Part shown: positions 17,980 to 26,392 of the stretch, one piece after another
Numbering within the stretch: the first letter of the stretch is position 1
How the letters are laid out: each line of letters begins with the position of its first letter
Source of the DNA: Planctomycetota bacterium
GTDB lineage: Bacteria > Planctomycetota > JAJSAM01 > JAJVHW01
Length of the DNA stretch: 64,000 nucleotides
NCBI GenBank assembly: GCA_021414065.1
Contig: JAIOPE010000037.1
Location: 87,960-151,959, forward strand
Reading direction: 5' to 3'
Notes under the pieces: generated by a model
Databases searched by the model: none
Told to the model about the DNA's origin: nothing
What the model saw: the letters and a program-made list of their open reading frames with translations, nothing else
Position numbers and translations under genes: made by a program

Positions 17980-19394
17980 CGTCTCTCCACCTCCGCGCGG
18001 AGCGGCGCGAGGCGCGTGCGCTCGAGGTCGTCGCGGTAGAACAGGTTGTACGTGTCGAACGGGATGAGGCGGCCGTCGTCGGGGTGGACGATGTGGATGC
18101 AGGTCTTCTTCACCGAGCGGACGTCGAAGCTGTGCGCGTCGAGGAACTGGACGATGAGCACGCGGAAGACGTTCTCGTACGAGAGGCCGCCGGCGAGGGC
18201 GATTTTCGGGAGGCAGCAGAGCAGGTCCTTCAGGCTCGCCGCCGCGGACTCGGGCGAGTGGTTCGTCGAGAACGCCTTGAAGATGGCGCCGCGGATCGCG
18301 GCCTCCTTCTCGAACACGATCGTGTTGCGCCCGCCCTCGATGAGCACCTGCGGGTCGATCAGGCCGGTGAGCGGCGTGACCTTCCCGCCGACCTTCAGCG
18401 CGTACGCCATCGCGAGGCAGTCCGGGTGGCACGGCACCGGCAGCACGTCCTCGGGCCGGAAGACGCTCGACTGCGACAGGATCGCGCGGCGCACCTCCGA
18501 CAGCGTGAGTCGGTCCTTCGCAGGGTCGAACCCCTCGGCGCGGCCGGCGTCCTGGATCGGCTGGAAGGTAACGCCGCGGACGCACTTCCACTGGAGCGCG
18601 TGGTCGATGATCGCGCCGCACTCGGAGTCGTTCAGACCCTTCTGCAGCGTGACGACGAGCGTGGTCGAGATGCCCGCGCGGTCGAGGTTCTCGAGGGCGC
18701 GGCGGCGGATGTCGCGCAGGTCGGCGCCGCGGAGGCGCATCTGCGGCTCGCGCTCGAGCGAGTCGAACTGGAGATAGACCTCGAAGCCCGGCATGTAGCT
18801 CGCGAGTCGCTTGACGAACTCGGGGTCGTTCGCCATGCGGATGCCGTTCGAGTTCACCATCAGGTGACGGATCGGGCGGCGCTTCGCGGCGTCGAGGATC
18901 TCGAAGAACTCGGGGTGGACGGTCGGCTCGCCGCCGGAGATCTGCACGACGTCGGGCTCGCCCTCGTTCCGCACGACGGCGTCGAGCATCCGCTCGACCT
19001 GCGCGAGCGGGCGCAGGTTCTTCCGGTGCGGCCCGCTCGCGGCGTAGCAGATCGGGCAGGCCAGGTTGCAGTCGTCGCAGATCTCGATCAGCGTGAGGCA
19101 CGAGTGCTGCTCGTGGTCGGCGCAGAGCCCGCAGTCGTACGGGCATCCCCATCGCACCGGCGTGTTGAACCGCACCGGCATCTCCGACGGCTTCAGGAAC
19201 ACCTCGCGGGCGCGGCGCCAGTAGTCCACGTCGTCCGCGAGGAGCACCGTGCGAGCGCCGTGCTCGCGGCAGCGCTTCATCAGCAGCACCTTGCCGTCTT
19301 CGAAGACGATCTTGCCTTCGACCTTGCGGAAGCAGACGTCGCAGATCGAGATCGCGACGTCGTAGTAGAGATACGGCCGCACACGCTCAGCCAT
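17976..19394 (-). CDS. Radical SAM enzyme of the tetraether/membrane-spanning lipid synthase-like (MJ0619-like) type
   Basis: N-terminal Cys-rich region ICDVCFRKVEGKIVFEDGKVLLMKRCREHG; CGLCADHEQHSCLTLIEICDDCNLACPICYAASGP (CX3CX2C); VVQISGGEPTVHPE. Confidence 0.78.
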   Translation of the reverse strand: MAERVRPYLYYDVAISICDVCFRKVEGKIVFEDGKVLLMKRCREHGARTVLLADDVDYWRRAREVFLKPSEMPVRFNTPVRWGCPYDCGLCADHEQHSCLTLIEICDDCNLACPICYAASGPHRKNLRPLAQVERMLDAVVRNEGEPDVVQISGGEPTVHPEFFEILDAAKRRPIRHLMVNSNGIRMANDPEFVKRLASYMPGFEVYLQFDSLEREPQMRLRGADLRDIRRRALENLDRAGISTTLVVTLQKGLNDSECGAIIDHALQWKCVRGVTFQPIQDAGRAEGFDPAKDRLTLSEVRRAILSQSSVFRPEDVLPVPCHPDCLAMAYALKVGGKVTPLTGLIDPQVLIEGGRNTIVFEKEAAIRGAIFKAFSTNHSPESAAASLKDLLCCLPKIALAGGLSYENVFRVLIVQFLDAHSFDVRSVKKTCIHIVHPDDGRLIPFDTYNLFYRDDLERTRLAPLRAEVERR

Positions 19395-20175
19395 CTTGGA
19401 CCTCGGGGTGGACCTTCGGACTCGTCTCCGACGGCGCGCTCGCGCGCGGCTTCCATGTTGCCACGACGACCGCGATCGCTGCGACACACGCCCACTGGAT
19501 GCCGGTGAGCCCGAGCGTCGGCGCGCGCGGCTTCAGGAACTCGATGGCGATCCGCCACGCGCAGTAGGTGGCGACGAACGCCCGGAACACGGCGCCGTCC
19601 GGGCCGATCGACCCGCGGCGCAGCGTCCACCGCGCGAGCGGCACCGCGAGGGCCAGCACGAACGCGGCCTCGTAGAGTTGCGTCGGGTGACGCGGCACGC
19701 CGTCGCCGAAGTCCACGGCCCACGGGAGTTCCGATGGCAGCCCGTACGTGTGGTCCGCGAGGCCGCCGCTGAAGCAGCCGATGCGTCCGACCGCGATGCC
19801 GATGCAGAGCGGCGCGGCGAACAGGTCGCCGGTGCGCGTGGTCACGCCGGTGCGACCCTTGATCCACTCGACCGCCGCCCATCCGCCGAGGATGCCGCCC
19901 ACGATCGTCTTCCCGCCGAGAAGCCACGGCAGGTCGGCCCGGTGGGCCCACGTCGCGGCCGGATCGTCGAGCCAGAAGAGCAGCTTCGACCCGAGCGCCG
20001 CGCCGACTGCCGCGGCCGCGAGCACGGTCCATCGCGCGGTGCCGTCCACGACGTCACCGCGACGCTTGCGCAGCGCTCGGAACGCCTGGAACCCGACGGC
20101 GTAGCCCGCCGCCTCGAACAGCGTGTGCGCCGCGATTCGGACGCCCGCCACCTCCAGCATCCATGGGAAGGTCAC
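19387..20175 (-). CDS. Prolipoprotein diacylglyceryl transferase (Lgt)-like integral membrane protein
   Basis: GRIGCFSGGLADHTYG and HPTQLYEAAFVLAL match Lgt signatures; multiple TM segments; overlaps the radical SAM gene by 8 nt. Confidence 0.75.
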   Translation of the reverse strand: MTFPWMLEVAGVRIAAHTLFEAAGYAVGFQAFRALRKRRGDVVDGTARWTVLAAAAVGAALGSKLLFWLDDPAATWAHRADLPWLLGGKTIVGGILGGWAAVEWIKGRTGVTTRTGDLFAAPLCIGIAVGRIGCFSGGLADHTYGLPSELPWAVDFGDGVPRHPTQLYEAAFVLALAVPLARWTLRRGSIGPDGAVFRAFVATYCAWRIAIEFLKPRAPTLGLTGIQWACVAAIAVVVATWKPRASAPSETSPKVHPEVQDG

Positions 20176-20359
20176 GGGCTGAGGGTACAGGCCGAAGGTG
20201 CGCTCGCCGCCTCGGATGATGCGCGGCCCCGTCGCTCACGCCTCCAGCGCGGCGCCCCTGGAGGCCGATGAACTGGCCAGACGTCGTCGGCCTCGGTCTG
20301 GCGCAGAAGGAGCGCGCCGGGCTGTGACCCCACCTCTGCGGAAGCCTGCAGCGCCTCAC

Positions 20360-21775
20360 ATGATGACCTCCAACCCTGCCAGCCATGAAGCCGCGCTCGC
20401 GGCGGCGGATCGCCTCCGCGACGGCGACGCCGGCGCACGCGCCGTCGCGATGGACGCGTACGCCGCGCACGCGGACGCAATCGATCCGGCGAACCTCGAC
20501 GGCTGCACGCGCGTCGGGTGGCTTCTCACGCAGGGGCGCGCCATCGATCCGCGACTCGAGGACCTGGTGAAGCGGGCGGCTGCAACGGCGATCGAGCCCA
20601 ACGTCCGCGAGATCGCCGAGGTGGTGCTCTTCCAGTTCCCGCTGCGCCGGGGCGAGGTCACGACGGCCGAGCGTCACCTGCGCAGTCTGCTCGCGAGACA
20701 CCGGCGGTCCGGCAGCCCCCGCGAGATCGGCGTCCTGAACGATCTGGCGCTCGTGTACCAGTCGTCGCAACGGGAGTTCGAGACGCTCGTCCTGGCGAGG
20801 TGCGCACTCGACGTCGCGACGGCGCAAGACGCGCCGCTCGGGATCGCGGTCGCGCGCGCCAGGATGATGTGGGCGCTCGAACGGCTCGAAGAGTGGAGCG
20901 CTCTCGAAGCGCAGGCGGACTCGATGCTGCGGCTCCTGCCCGACCTCGACGCGTGCCATCACGGGCCGGCGCTTCGCGCGGTGCACACCGCACTGCGAGC
21001 GATCCGCATGGGACATCGCGACTGGGACGGCGCTCGGCTGCAGCACGCCCAGATCGTCACCGCGGGACCGCCGGCTTCACCCGAGACCGACGACGCGTTC
21101 GACGGTGCGATGCTCGAGGCGCAGATTGCCGTCGCCTCCGGCCGCCCCGCAGACGCAGCCGCGATCGCGCTCCCGGCGTCGAGTGCTCAGCCCGTCGGCA
21201 CGCGCCGCTGGCTGACCGCCACCGACCTGCTCGTGAGGAGCGCGGCAGCGGCAGGCGGGCCGCGTTCAGCCATCGGCACCGCGATGGAGTTGCATGTGGC
21301 CATCACGTCGCCGCACGCAGCGCGCCACGGCGTCTCGTCGCTCCTCGCGATCGCGACCGGCGTCGGCGTCGCGCTCGGCGAACACCCCACGGCGGCGCTT
21401 TTCTTCGAGACGGCGTCGGAACTCCTCGTGCGCCGCGTCGAGGAGATCCGGGAGTGCGTGTCGAGCGTCGAGGAGTTGTCTCGCACCGCCGAGCAGGAAC
21501 GAGCGATGCTCGCCCGGCACCGGACGCGCTACGTCGCGGACCACCGCCGCGCACTCGCGGCGATCGCGCAGATCTACGACGACCCGGGCGTGCCCCGCCC
21601 GCCGCAGATCGAGCGCCTCGCCGACCACGACCGAATCAGAATCTGCGCTTGGTGCCTCACCATGCGGACGCCGGACGGCCGCACGCTCCCCATCGGCCAC
21701 CTGCTCCCCGACTCCGCCCGCCTCGGTGTGACGCACGGAATCTGCGACGACTGCCGCGACGGCGTCGGGGTCTGA
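20360..21775 (+). CDS. Hypothetical TPR-like helical protein with C-terminal CxxC...CxxC motif
   Basis: Alpha-helical repeat-like body; C-terminal RICAWCLTMRTPDGRTLPIGHLLPDSARLGVTHGICDDC, as in ICxWCKKIR..FSHGICPxC tails of signalling proteins. Confidence 0.6.
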   Translation: MMTSNPASHEAALAAADRLRDGDAGARAVAMDAYAAHADAIDPANLDGCTRVGWLLTQGRAIDPRLEDLVKRAAATAIEPNVREIAEVVLFQFPLRRGEVTTAERHLRSLLARHRRSGSPREIGVLNDLALVYQSSQREFETLVLARCALDVATAQDAPLGIAVARARMMWALERLEEWSALEAQADSMLRLLPDLDACHHGPALRAVHTALRAIRMGHRDWDGARLQHAQIVTAGPPASPETDDAFDGAMLEAQIAVASGRPADAAAIALPASSAQPVGTRRWLTATDLLVRSAAAAGGPRSAIGTAMELHVAITSPHAARHGVSSLLAIATGVGVALGEHPTAALFFETASELLVRRVEEIRECVSSVEELSRTAEQERAMLARHRTRYVADHRRALAAIAQIYDDPGVPRPPQIERLADHDRIRICAWCLTMRTPDGRTLPIGHLLPDSARLGVTHGICDDCRDGVGV

Positions 21776-21817
21776 ACGCTCAACGAAGCGAGAGATCCGC
21801 TCGTTCGGCTGTGCAGC

Positions 21818-23932
21818 TCAGCGGTGGTAGCGCTCGCGGACGTGACACGCGAGGCACGACGGGTCGAGCGGGCCCGGCCACGCTACGTCCACCACGCGCT
21901 GCGCGGCGTCCACGGCCTTGGGATCGTGGCACTTGGCGCAACCCGCGCCGCTCGCGTCGGCAGCGTCCTTCGTGTGGCCGCGGCTGAAGTGCTCGAAGCG
22001 ATGCACCGGCGCGGTGGTCTTCACCACCGCCTTCTCGCGGGCGAAGATCCCGGCTTCGTTGAAGCGGTAGACGAGCGCATCCTTCGCATCGCGGTTGGCA
22101 GCGGACGCGCGGTCCACATGGCAGAGGGCGCACTTGCCGCCACCGAGGCTCTCGTGGCCCTTGTGACACGCTGAGCAGTCGGCCGTGCCTTCGCGCAGCT
22201 TCATCGGCGCGTCTCCCGCAGCGGGGACGTGGCACGAGACGCAGCCCTGCGCGAGCGTCTCCCGGCCCGACAGCGCGCGGAGCGTGCCGCCGCCGGACGT
22301 ACCCGGCTCGACGGTGTGTACCGAGTGGAACATGTCCACCACCGTGCGCGTGCCGGTGCCCGCAACGGGTTTCGGCGCGCCCTCGACGTGACAGTCCTTG
22401 CAGGAGTCGAGCGTCGCCGCGGCGAGCGCAGACCCGAGTCCGGCGAGCGAGGAACTCTCGGCGACGGCGTGATGACAGGCGATGCACGACGCCGCGAGTG
22501 CGAGTCCGCCCCCCTTGCCGGGGTCCACGGTGCGCAGGTGGTGATCGTGACGGAACGCCTTCTTCTCGGGCTTCGCGGTCTGCACCGCGGTCTTCGTCTC
22601 GACGTGGCAGGAGCGGCAGTCGTCCTTCGCGAAGTCGTGCTTCCGCGGCATCACGTCGTACAGCGAGCCCGACACCGGGATCTCGGTCGTGCGGATGTCC
22701 TTCGCGATCTTCGAGACGTCGTCGGTCTTCGCGTGGCACTGGAAGCAGTGGACGCCGCCCTGCTCGCGGCCGTGGACGTCCACGCGCCACTCCGCGTGAC
22801 ACTCGAGACACTTCGTGTAGGCGACGAGTGCGAAGTCCGACGACGCGGCAGCACCGGGAACGTCGCCCGACCCGCGCTTCGCGTGGCACTTCGCGCACGG
22901 CAGCGGCACGTCACCGTCGGGGCGCTTCGCTCCGCCGACGAGCGACGCACGGCGCGGCTTCGCGACGCGGTGGTCGGCGTGCGAGAAACCGTCCACATGG
23001 AGCCAACGCTGCACCGGAGCGTCGGCGTGGTCGCGCGCCTTCGACGCGAGATCGGGCGCGGCGGCGGCGTCGGTCGCCCGCTTCTCGAAGTCGTCGCCCG
23101 CGTGGCACGTTGCACACGTCCGCTGCCATCCGCCGGCGACGAGATCGGTCGGCGGCATCACGTCTGCGTCGGCGCCCCGGTGCTCGGGATGGCAACCCTG
23201 GCAGGTCGTCTCGGCGGCGCGAGCGTACGGGTGGTGCTTCGCCGAGTCGAACGCCTCGTGGCACTTCGCGCAGGCGGCGGCGTAGTTCGATGCGAACGGC
23301 GAGTGGCAGTCGGAGCACTCCGTCGGACGCTTCGCGGCTCCGGGCCCGGTCTTCGCATCCGCGCCCAGCGCATGCGCCGCGAGGAGCGGCCCGCGGTTGA
23401 CGGCTTCGGTGTCCTTCGCGAGAGGGAACGACGCCAAGAGAAGCAGGCCCGCGAACGCTGCGATCCAGTTCCAGCGGCTGAGCACGTGCGACTTGCCCCA
23501 CCGCTGCTCCTGCGGGCTGTCGTCTTCGAGCGCGAAGGGCGTCGCGGCCTTCTTCGCCAACCCGGCGACTGTGGCCGTCAGGTACTTCTCGCCGATCGCC
23601 AGTTTGCAGGCGCTGTTCGCCTCGTCGATCGACACGTCAACGATCGCGTGTCCGACCTGCACTGTCGCGCCGTGAGGAACCGGCCCCGCACCTTCGACGG
23701 GCGCGCCGTTCACGAACACGCCCGCGAGGCTGTGCTTCACCTCGAGTTGCAGGCGGCGCCCGTCGAACACGAACTCCAGCGCCTCGAGCGGCACGAGTCG
23801 GTCCGCCACGTGGAGATCGGCCGTCGGCCGCGAGCCGAGCGTCACCCGCGACCGCTCGATCGTCTGCTCCGGACGGTCGCGGTTCGCCTTCTTCTCGAAC
23901 TTCCAGGTCACGACGAAGTGGGGTGCCGCCAT
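21818..23932 (-). CDS. FHA-like domain, TM helix, multihaem cytochrome c (15 CXXCH)
   Basis: N-terminal FHA-like VTLGSRPTADLHVADRLVPLEALEFVFDGRRLQLEVKHSLAGVFVNG, TM WNWIAAFAGLLLLASFPLA, then 15 CXXCH motifs. Confidence 0.86.
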   Translation of the reverse strand: MAAPHFVVTWKFEKKANRDRPEQTIERSRVTLGSRPTADLHVADRLVPLEALEFVFDGRRLQLEVKHSLAGVFVNGAPVEGAGPVPHGATVQVGHAIVDVSIDEANSACKLAIGEKYLTATVAGLAKKAATPFALEDDSPQEQRWGKSHVLSRWNWIAAFAGLLLLASFPLAKDTEAVNRGPLLAAHALGADAKTGPGAAKRPTECSDCHSPFASNYAAACAKCHEAFDSAKHHPYARAAETTCQGCHPEHRGADADVMPPTDLVAGGWQRTCATCHAGDDFEKRATDAAAAPDLASKARDHADAPVQRWLHVDGFSHADHRVAKPRRASLVGGAKRPDGDVPLPCAKCHAKRGSGDVPGAAASSDFALVAYTKCLECHAEWRVDVHGREQGGVHCFQCHAKTDDVSKIAKDIRTTEIPVSGSLYDVMPRKHDFAKDDCRSCHVETKTAVQTAKPEKKAFRHDHHLRTVDPGKGGGLALAASCIACHHAVAESSSLAGLGSALAAATLDSCKDCHVEGAPKPVAGTGTRTVVDMFHSVHTVEPGTSGGGTLRALSGRETLAQGCVSCHVPAAGDAPMKLREGTADCSACHKGHESLGGGKCALCHVDRASAANRDAKDALVYRFNEAGIFAREKAVVKTTAPVHRFEHFSRGHTKDAADASGAGCAKCHDPKAVDAAQRVVDVAWPGPLDPSCLACHVRERYHR

Positions 23933-23934
23933 GA

Positions 23935-26388
23935 CTACGTGCCCCCCAGAAGGATCGTGGGGTCGATGCGCTCGATCGCGCCGCACGGGCAGTTGTAGAT
24001 GCACGCCATGTCGCCGCGTCCGGCGCAGAGGTCGCACTTCACCGCGCGGGCCTTCGGCCCCTTCGGCTCGTCCTTCTTCTCCGCGGTCGCGGGAGCCGGC
24101 TCCGGCTTCTTCGCCTTGAAGATCCCGCCGATCACGGGGATCGTCGAGAGCAGTTGCCGCATCGGAGACGCGATCACTTCCACGCCCGTCACGCCGACGA
24201 GCGACTGCATGTGGATCGTGCCGTAGGGGCAGGCCGGCTCGCAGAGCGAGCACCCGGTACACGCGAGCGGGTCGATGTTCACCTGACCGCGACGGTCGCG
24301 ACGGATCGCACCGAACTTGCAGGCCAGCATGCAGTCGGGGACCTGGCAGTTGTAGCAAGACGACGTGAGCAGCAGTTCGCCGTAGGAGAGGCCGCGCTTG
24401 CCGATGCGCGGGATGCGATCCTCGTGCGCCTCGATGCAGCCCGTCACGCACATGTTGCAGCGCGTGCACTTGCTCATGTCGATGACGAGCGCCTCGCCGG
24501 CCTTCACGACCTCGTGCTCGGCGCCGATCTCCCGCGCGCGCCCGCGGGCCGCGGCCTCGTCCTCCGTGAGGAACTCCGTGTCGAAGATGCGCTGGAGACG
24601 ATCCGTGACGGTCGCCTTGACGTCGGCGTGCTCCGCGAGCAGCGCGAGGAACGGCTCCTTCGGGATGCGCACGAGGTCCATGCGGTCCACGGCGGTCACC
24701 GTCGAGCGGCGCGGCTGGTCCGTGAGGAGCGCGACCTCGCCGAAGAACGAGTTCTCGCAGACCCACGCGAGGATCTCCTCGCGGCCTTCGGCGGACTTCG
24801 TGACCTTCGCGTGGCCCGTGCGGACCAGGAAGAAGGCGTCGCCGACGCCGCCCTCGCGGATCACCTCGGAGCCCTTCTCGGCCACGACCAGTTCGGCAAC
24901 GTCGGCGATCTGCTTCAGCACGCGGTCGCGGATGCCGCGGAAGAGCGACACTCCGGCGAGGTGGCTCTGCAGCGCCCGATCGCGGTACTGGTCGTCGATC
25001 GTCTTCTTGAAGCCGGCGCTCGCCTTGTCGGCATAGAGCCGCATGAACGTGTGCCGCGGGATCGAGAGCACCACGGTGTCGGCCTCGGCGATCACGGTGG
25101 CCGCGCGCGGCGCGTTCGACATGCAACTCATCTCGCCGAACCACGTGCCGCCCGTGAGCGACGTCAGGTACTTCGGGCCGCCTTCGGTCTGCTTGTAGAC
25201 GCCGACCATGCCGGAGAGCAGCACGAAGAAGTCGGCCGTGTACTCGCCTTCACGGCACACGACGGCCTTCGGCCCGAGTACGCGGAACTGCACCGATTCG
25301 TCGGCGAGACCTTCCCTGAGGAAGCGGAAGGCCGTCGGGCTGACACCCTTGAAGAGCGGGATCTGCGAGACGAGATACTCGGGCGAGTTCTTGTCCACGG
25401 GCGGTGCGGCGGGCGCTGCCGCTGCGGCCGGCGCCGGTGCCGCACCGGGGGCTTTCGGTCCCGGCGGGGCCAGACCGGGAGCCTTCGGTCCCGCCGGCGC
25501 CGCAGCCGACGGCGGCGCGCCCGGGGCCTTCGGTGCGACACCCGGCACCTTCGGCGCGCCGGGAGGCGCAGGAGGCTTCGGTCCCCCGCCGGGAGGTGCG
25601 GGAGGCGAGGGCGGCTTCGGCGCGGCCGGTGATCCGGGGGGAGACGGTGGCTTCGGTGCGCCGGGAGGCGACGGGGGCTTCGGCGACGCGCTCGGAGGAG
25701 TCGGAGGCTTCGGTCCACCTGCGGGCGGAGAAGGAACTCCGGGCGGCTTGGGAGGCGTTGGCGCGCCGGGAGGCTTCGGGCTGGCGCTCGGGGGCGCCGG
25801 AGGCTTCGGACCACCTGCGGGCGGCAGCGGCGGAGACGGCGGCTTCGGACCACCCACCGGCGGAGAAGGAACTCCTGGCGGCTTCGGAGGCGTTGGCGCG
25901 CCGGGGGGCTTCGGGCTGGCGCTCGGGGGGGCCGGAGGCTTCGGAGGAGACGGAGGCTTCGGTCCCCCTGCGGGCGGTCCGGGCGGCATCGGAGGTGTTG
26001 GAGCGCCGGGAGGCTTCGGGGCCGCGGACGGCGGCATCGGCGGTTTCGGAGCCGCCGCGGGCGCAGACGGCGCAACCGGCGGTTTCGGCGCGGCGCTCGG
26101 CGCGGCGCTCGGAGCAACGGGAGGAGCAACGGGAGAGGCAGCAGGCGGCGTCGGCGCGGGCGGCGGCGGCGGCGTCACCGACCGGGCCGCGCGGAGAGCC
26201 TCCTCGACGGGGATCGTCCGATCCTCCATCTCCGGCTCGTACGGCTCGAGCGTTGGTTCCTCAGCATCCAGGGTCGGCAGGCTGGCGTCGCTGTCGCGGC
26301 CGATGGGCGTGATCGGAATGGTGCGCTCGTCGTCGGGCGGACCGCTCGATCGACGGTCGTTCGGCGTGCTGTTGGGGTCTGTGCTCAT
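23935..26388 (-). CDS. Pro-rich protein with two cyclic nucleotide-binding domains and four 4Fe-4S ferredoxin-type clusters
   Basis: Phosphate-binding-cassette-like GGTWFGEMSCMSNAPRAATVIA and ENSFFGEVALLTDQPRRSTVTA; CTRCNMCVTGC, CYNCQVPDCMLAC, CTGCSLCEPACP, CDLCAGRGDMACIYNCP. Confidence 0.9.
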   Translation of the reverse strand: MSTDPNSTPNDRRSSGPPDDERTIPITPIGRDSDASLPTLDAEEPTLEPYEPEMEDRTIPVEEALRAARSVTPPPPPAPTPPAASPVAPPVAPSAAPSAAPKPPVAPSAPAAAPKPPMPPSAAPKPPGAPTPPMPPGPPAGGPKPPSPPKPPAPPSASPKPPGAPTPPKPPGVPSPPVGGPKPPSPPLPPAGGPKPPAPPSASPKPPGAPTPPKPPGVPSPPAGGPKPPTPPSASPKPPSPPGAPKPPSPPGSPAAPKPPSPPAPPGGGPKPPAPPGAPKVPGVAPKAPGAPPSAAAPAGPKAPGLAPPGPKAPGAAPAPAAAAAPAAPPVDKNSPEYLVSQIPLFKGVSPTAFRFLREGLADESVQFRVLGPKAVVCREGEYTADFFVLLSGMVGVYKQTEGGPKYLTSLTGGTWFGEMSCMSNAPRAATVIAEADTVVLSIPRHTFMRLYADKASAGFKKTIDDQYRDRALQSHLAGVSLFRGIRDRVLKQIADVAELVVAEKGSEVIREGGVGDAFFLVRTGHAKVTKSAEGREEILAWVCENSFFGEVALLTDQPRRSTVTAVDRMDLVRIPKEPFLALLAEHADVKATVTDRLQRIFDTEFLTEDEAAARGRAREIGAEHEVVKAGEALVIDMSKCTRCNMCVTGCIEAHEDRIPRIGKRGLSYGELLLTSSCYNCQVPDCMLACKFGAIRRDRRGQVNIDPLACTGCSLCEPACPYGTIHMQSLVGVTGVEVIASPMRQLLSTIPVIGGIFKAKKPEPAPATAEKKDEPKGPKARAVKCDLCAGRGDMACIYNCPCGAIERIDPTILLGGT
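25400..26180 (-). repeat. Pro-rich low-complexity repeat tract within the cNMP/Fe-S gene
   Basis: PKPPGAPTPPKPPGVPSPP-type repeats; near-identical DNA units at 25724 and 25859 (135-bp period). Confidence 0.85.
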
Positions 26389-26392
26389 CGTT

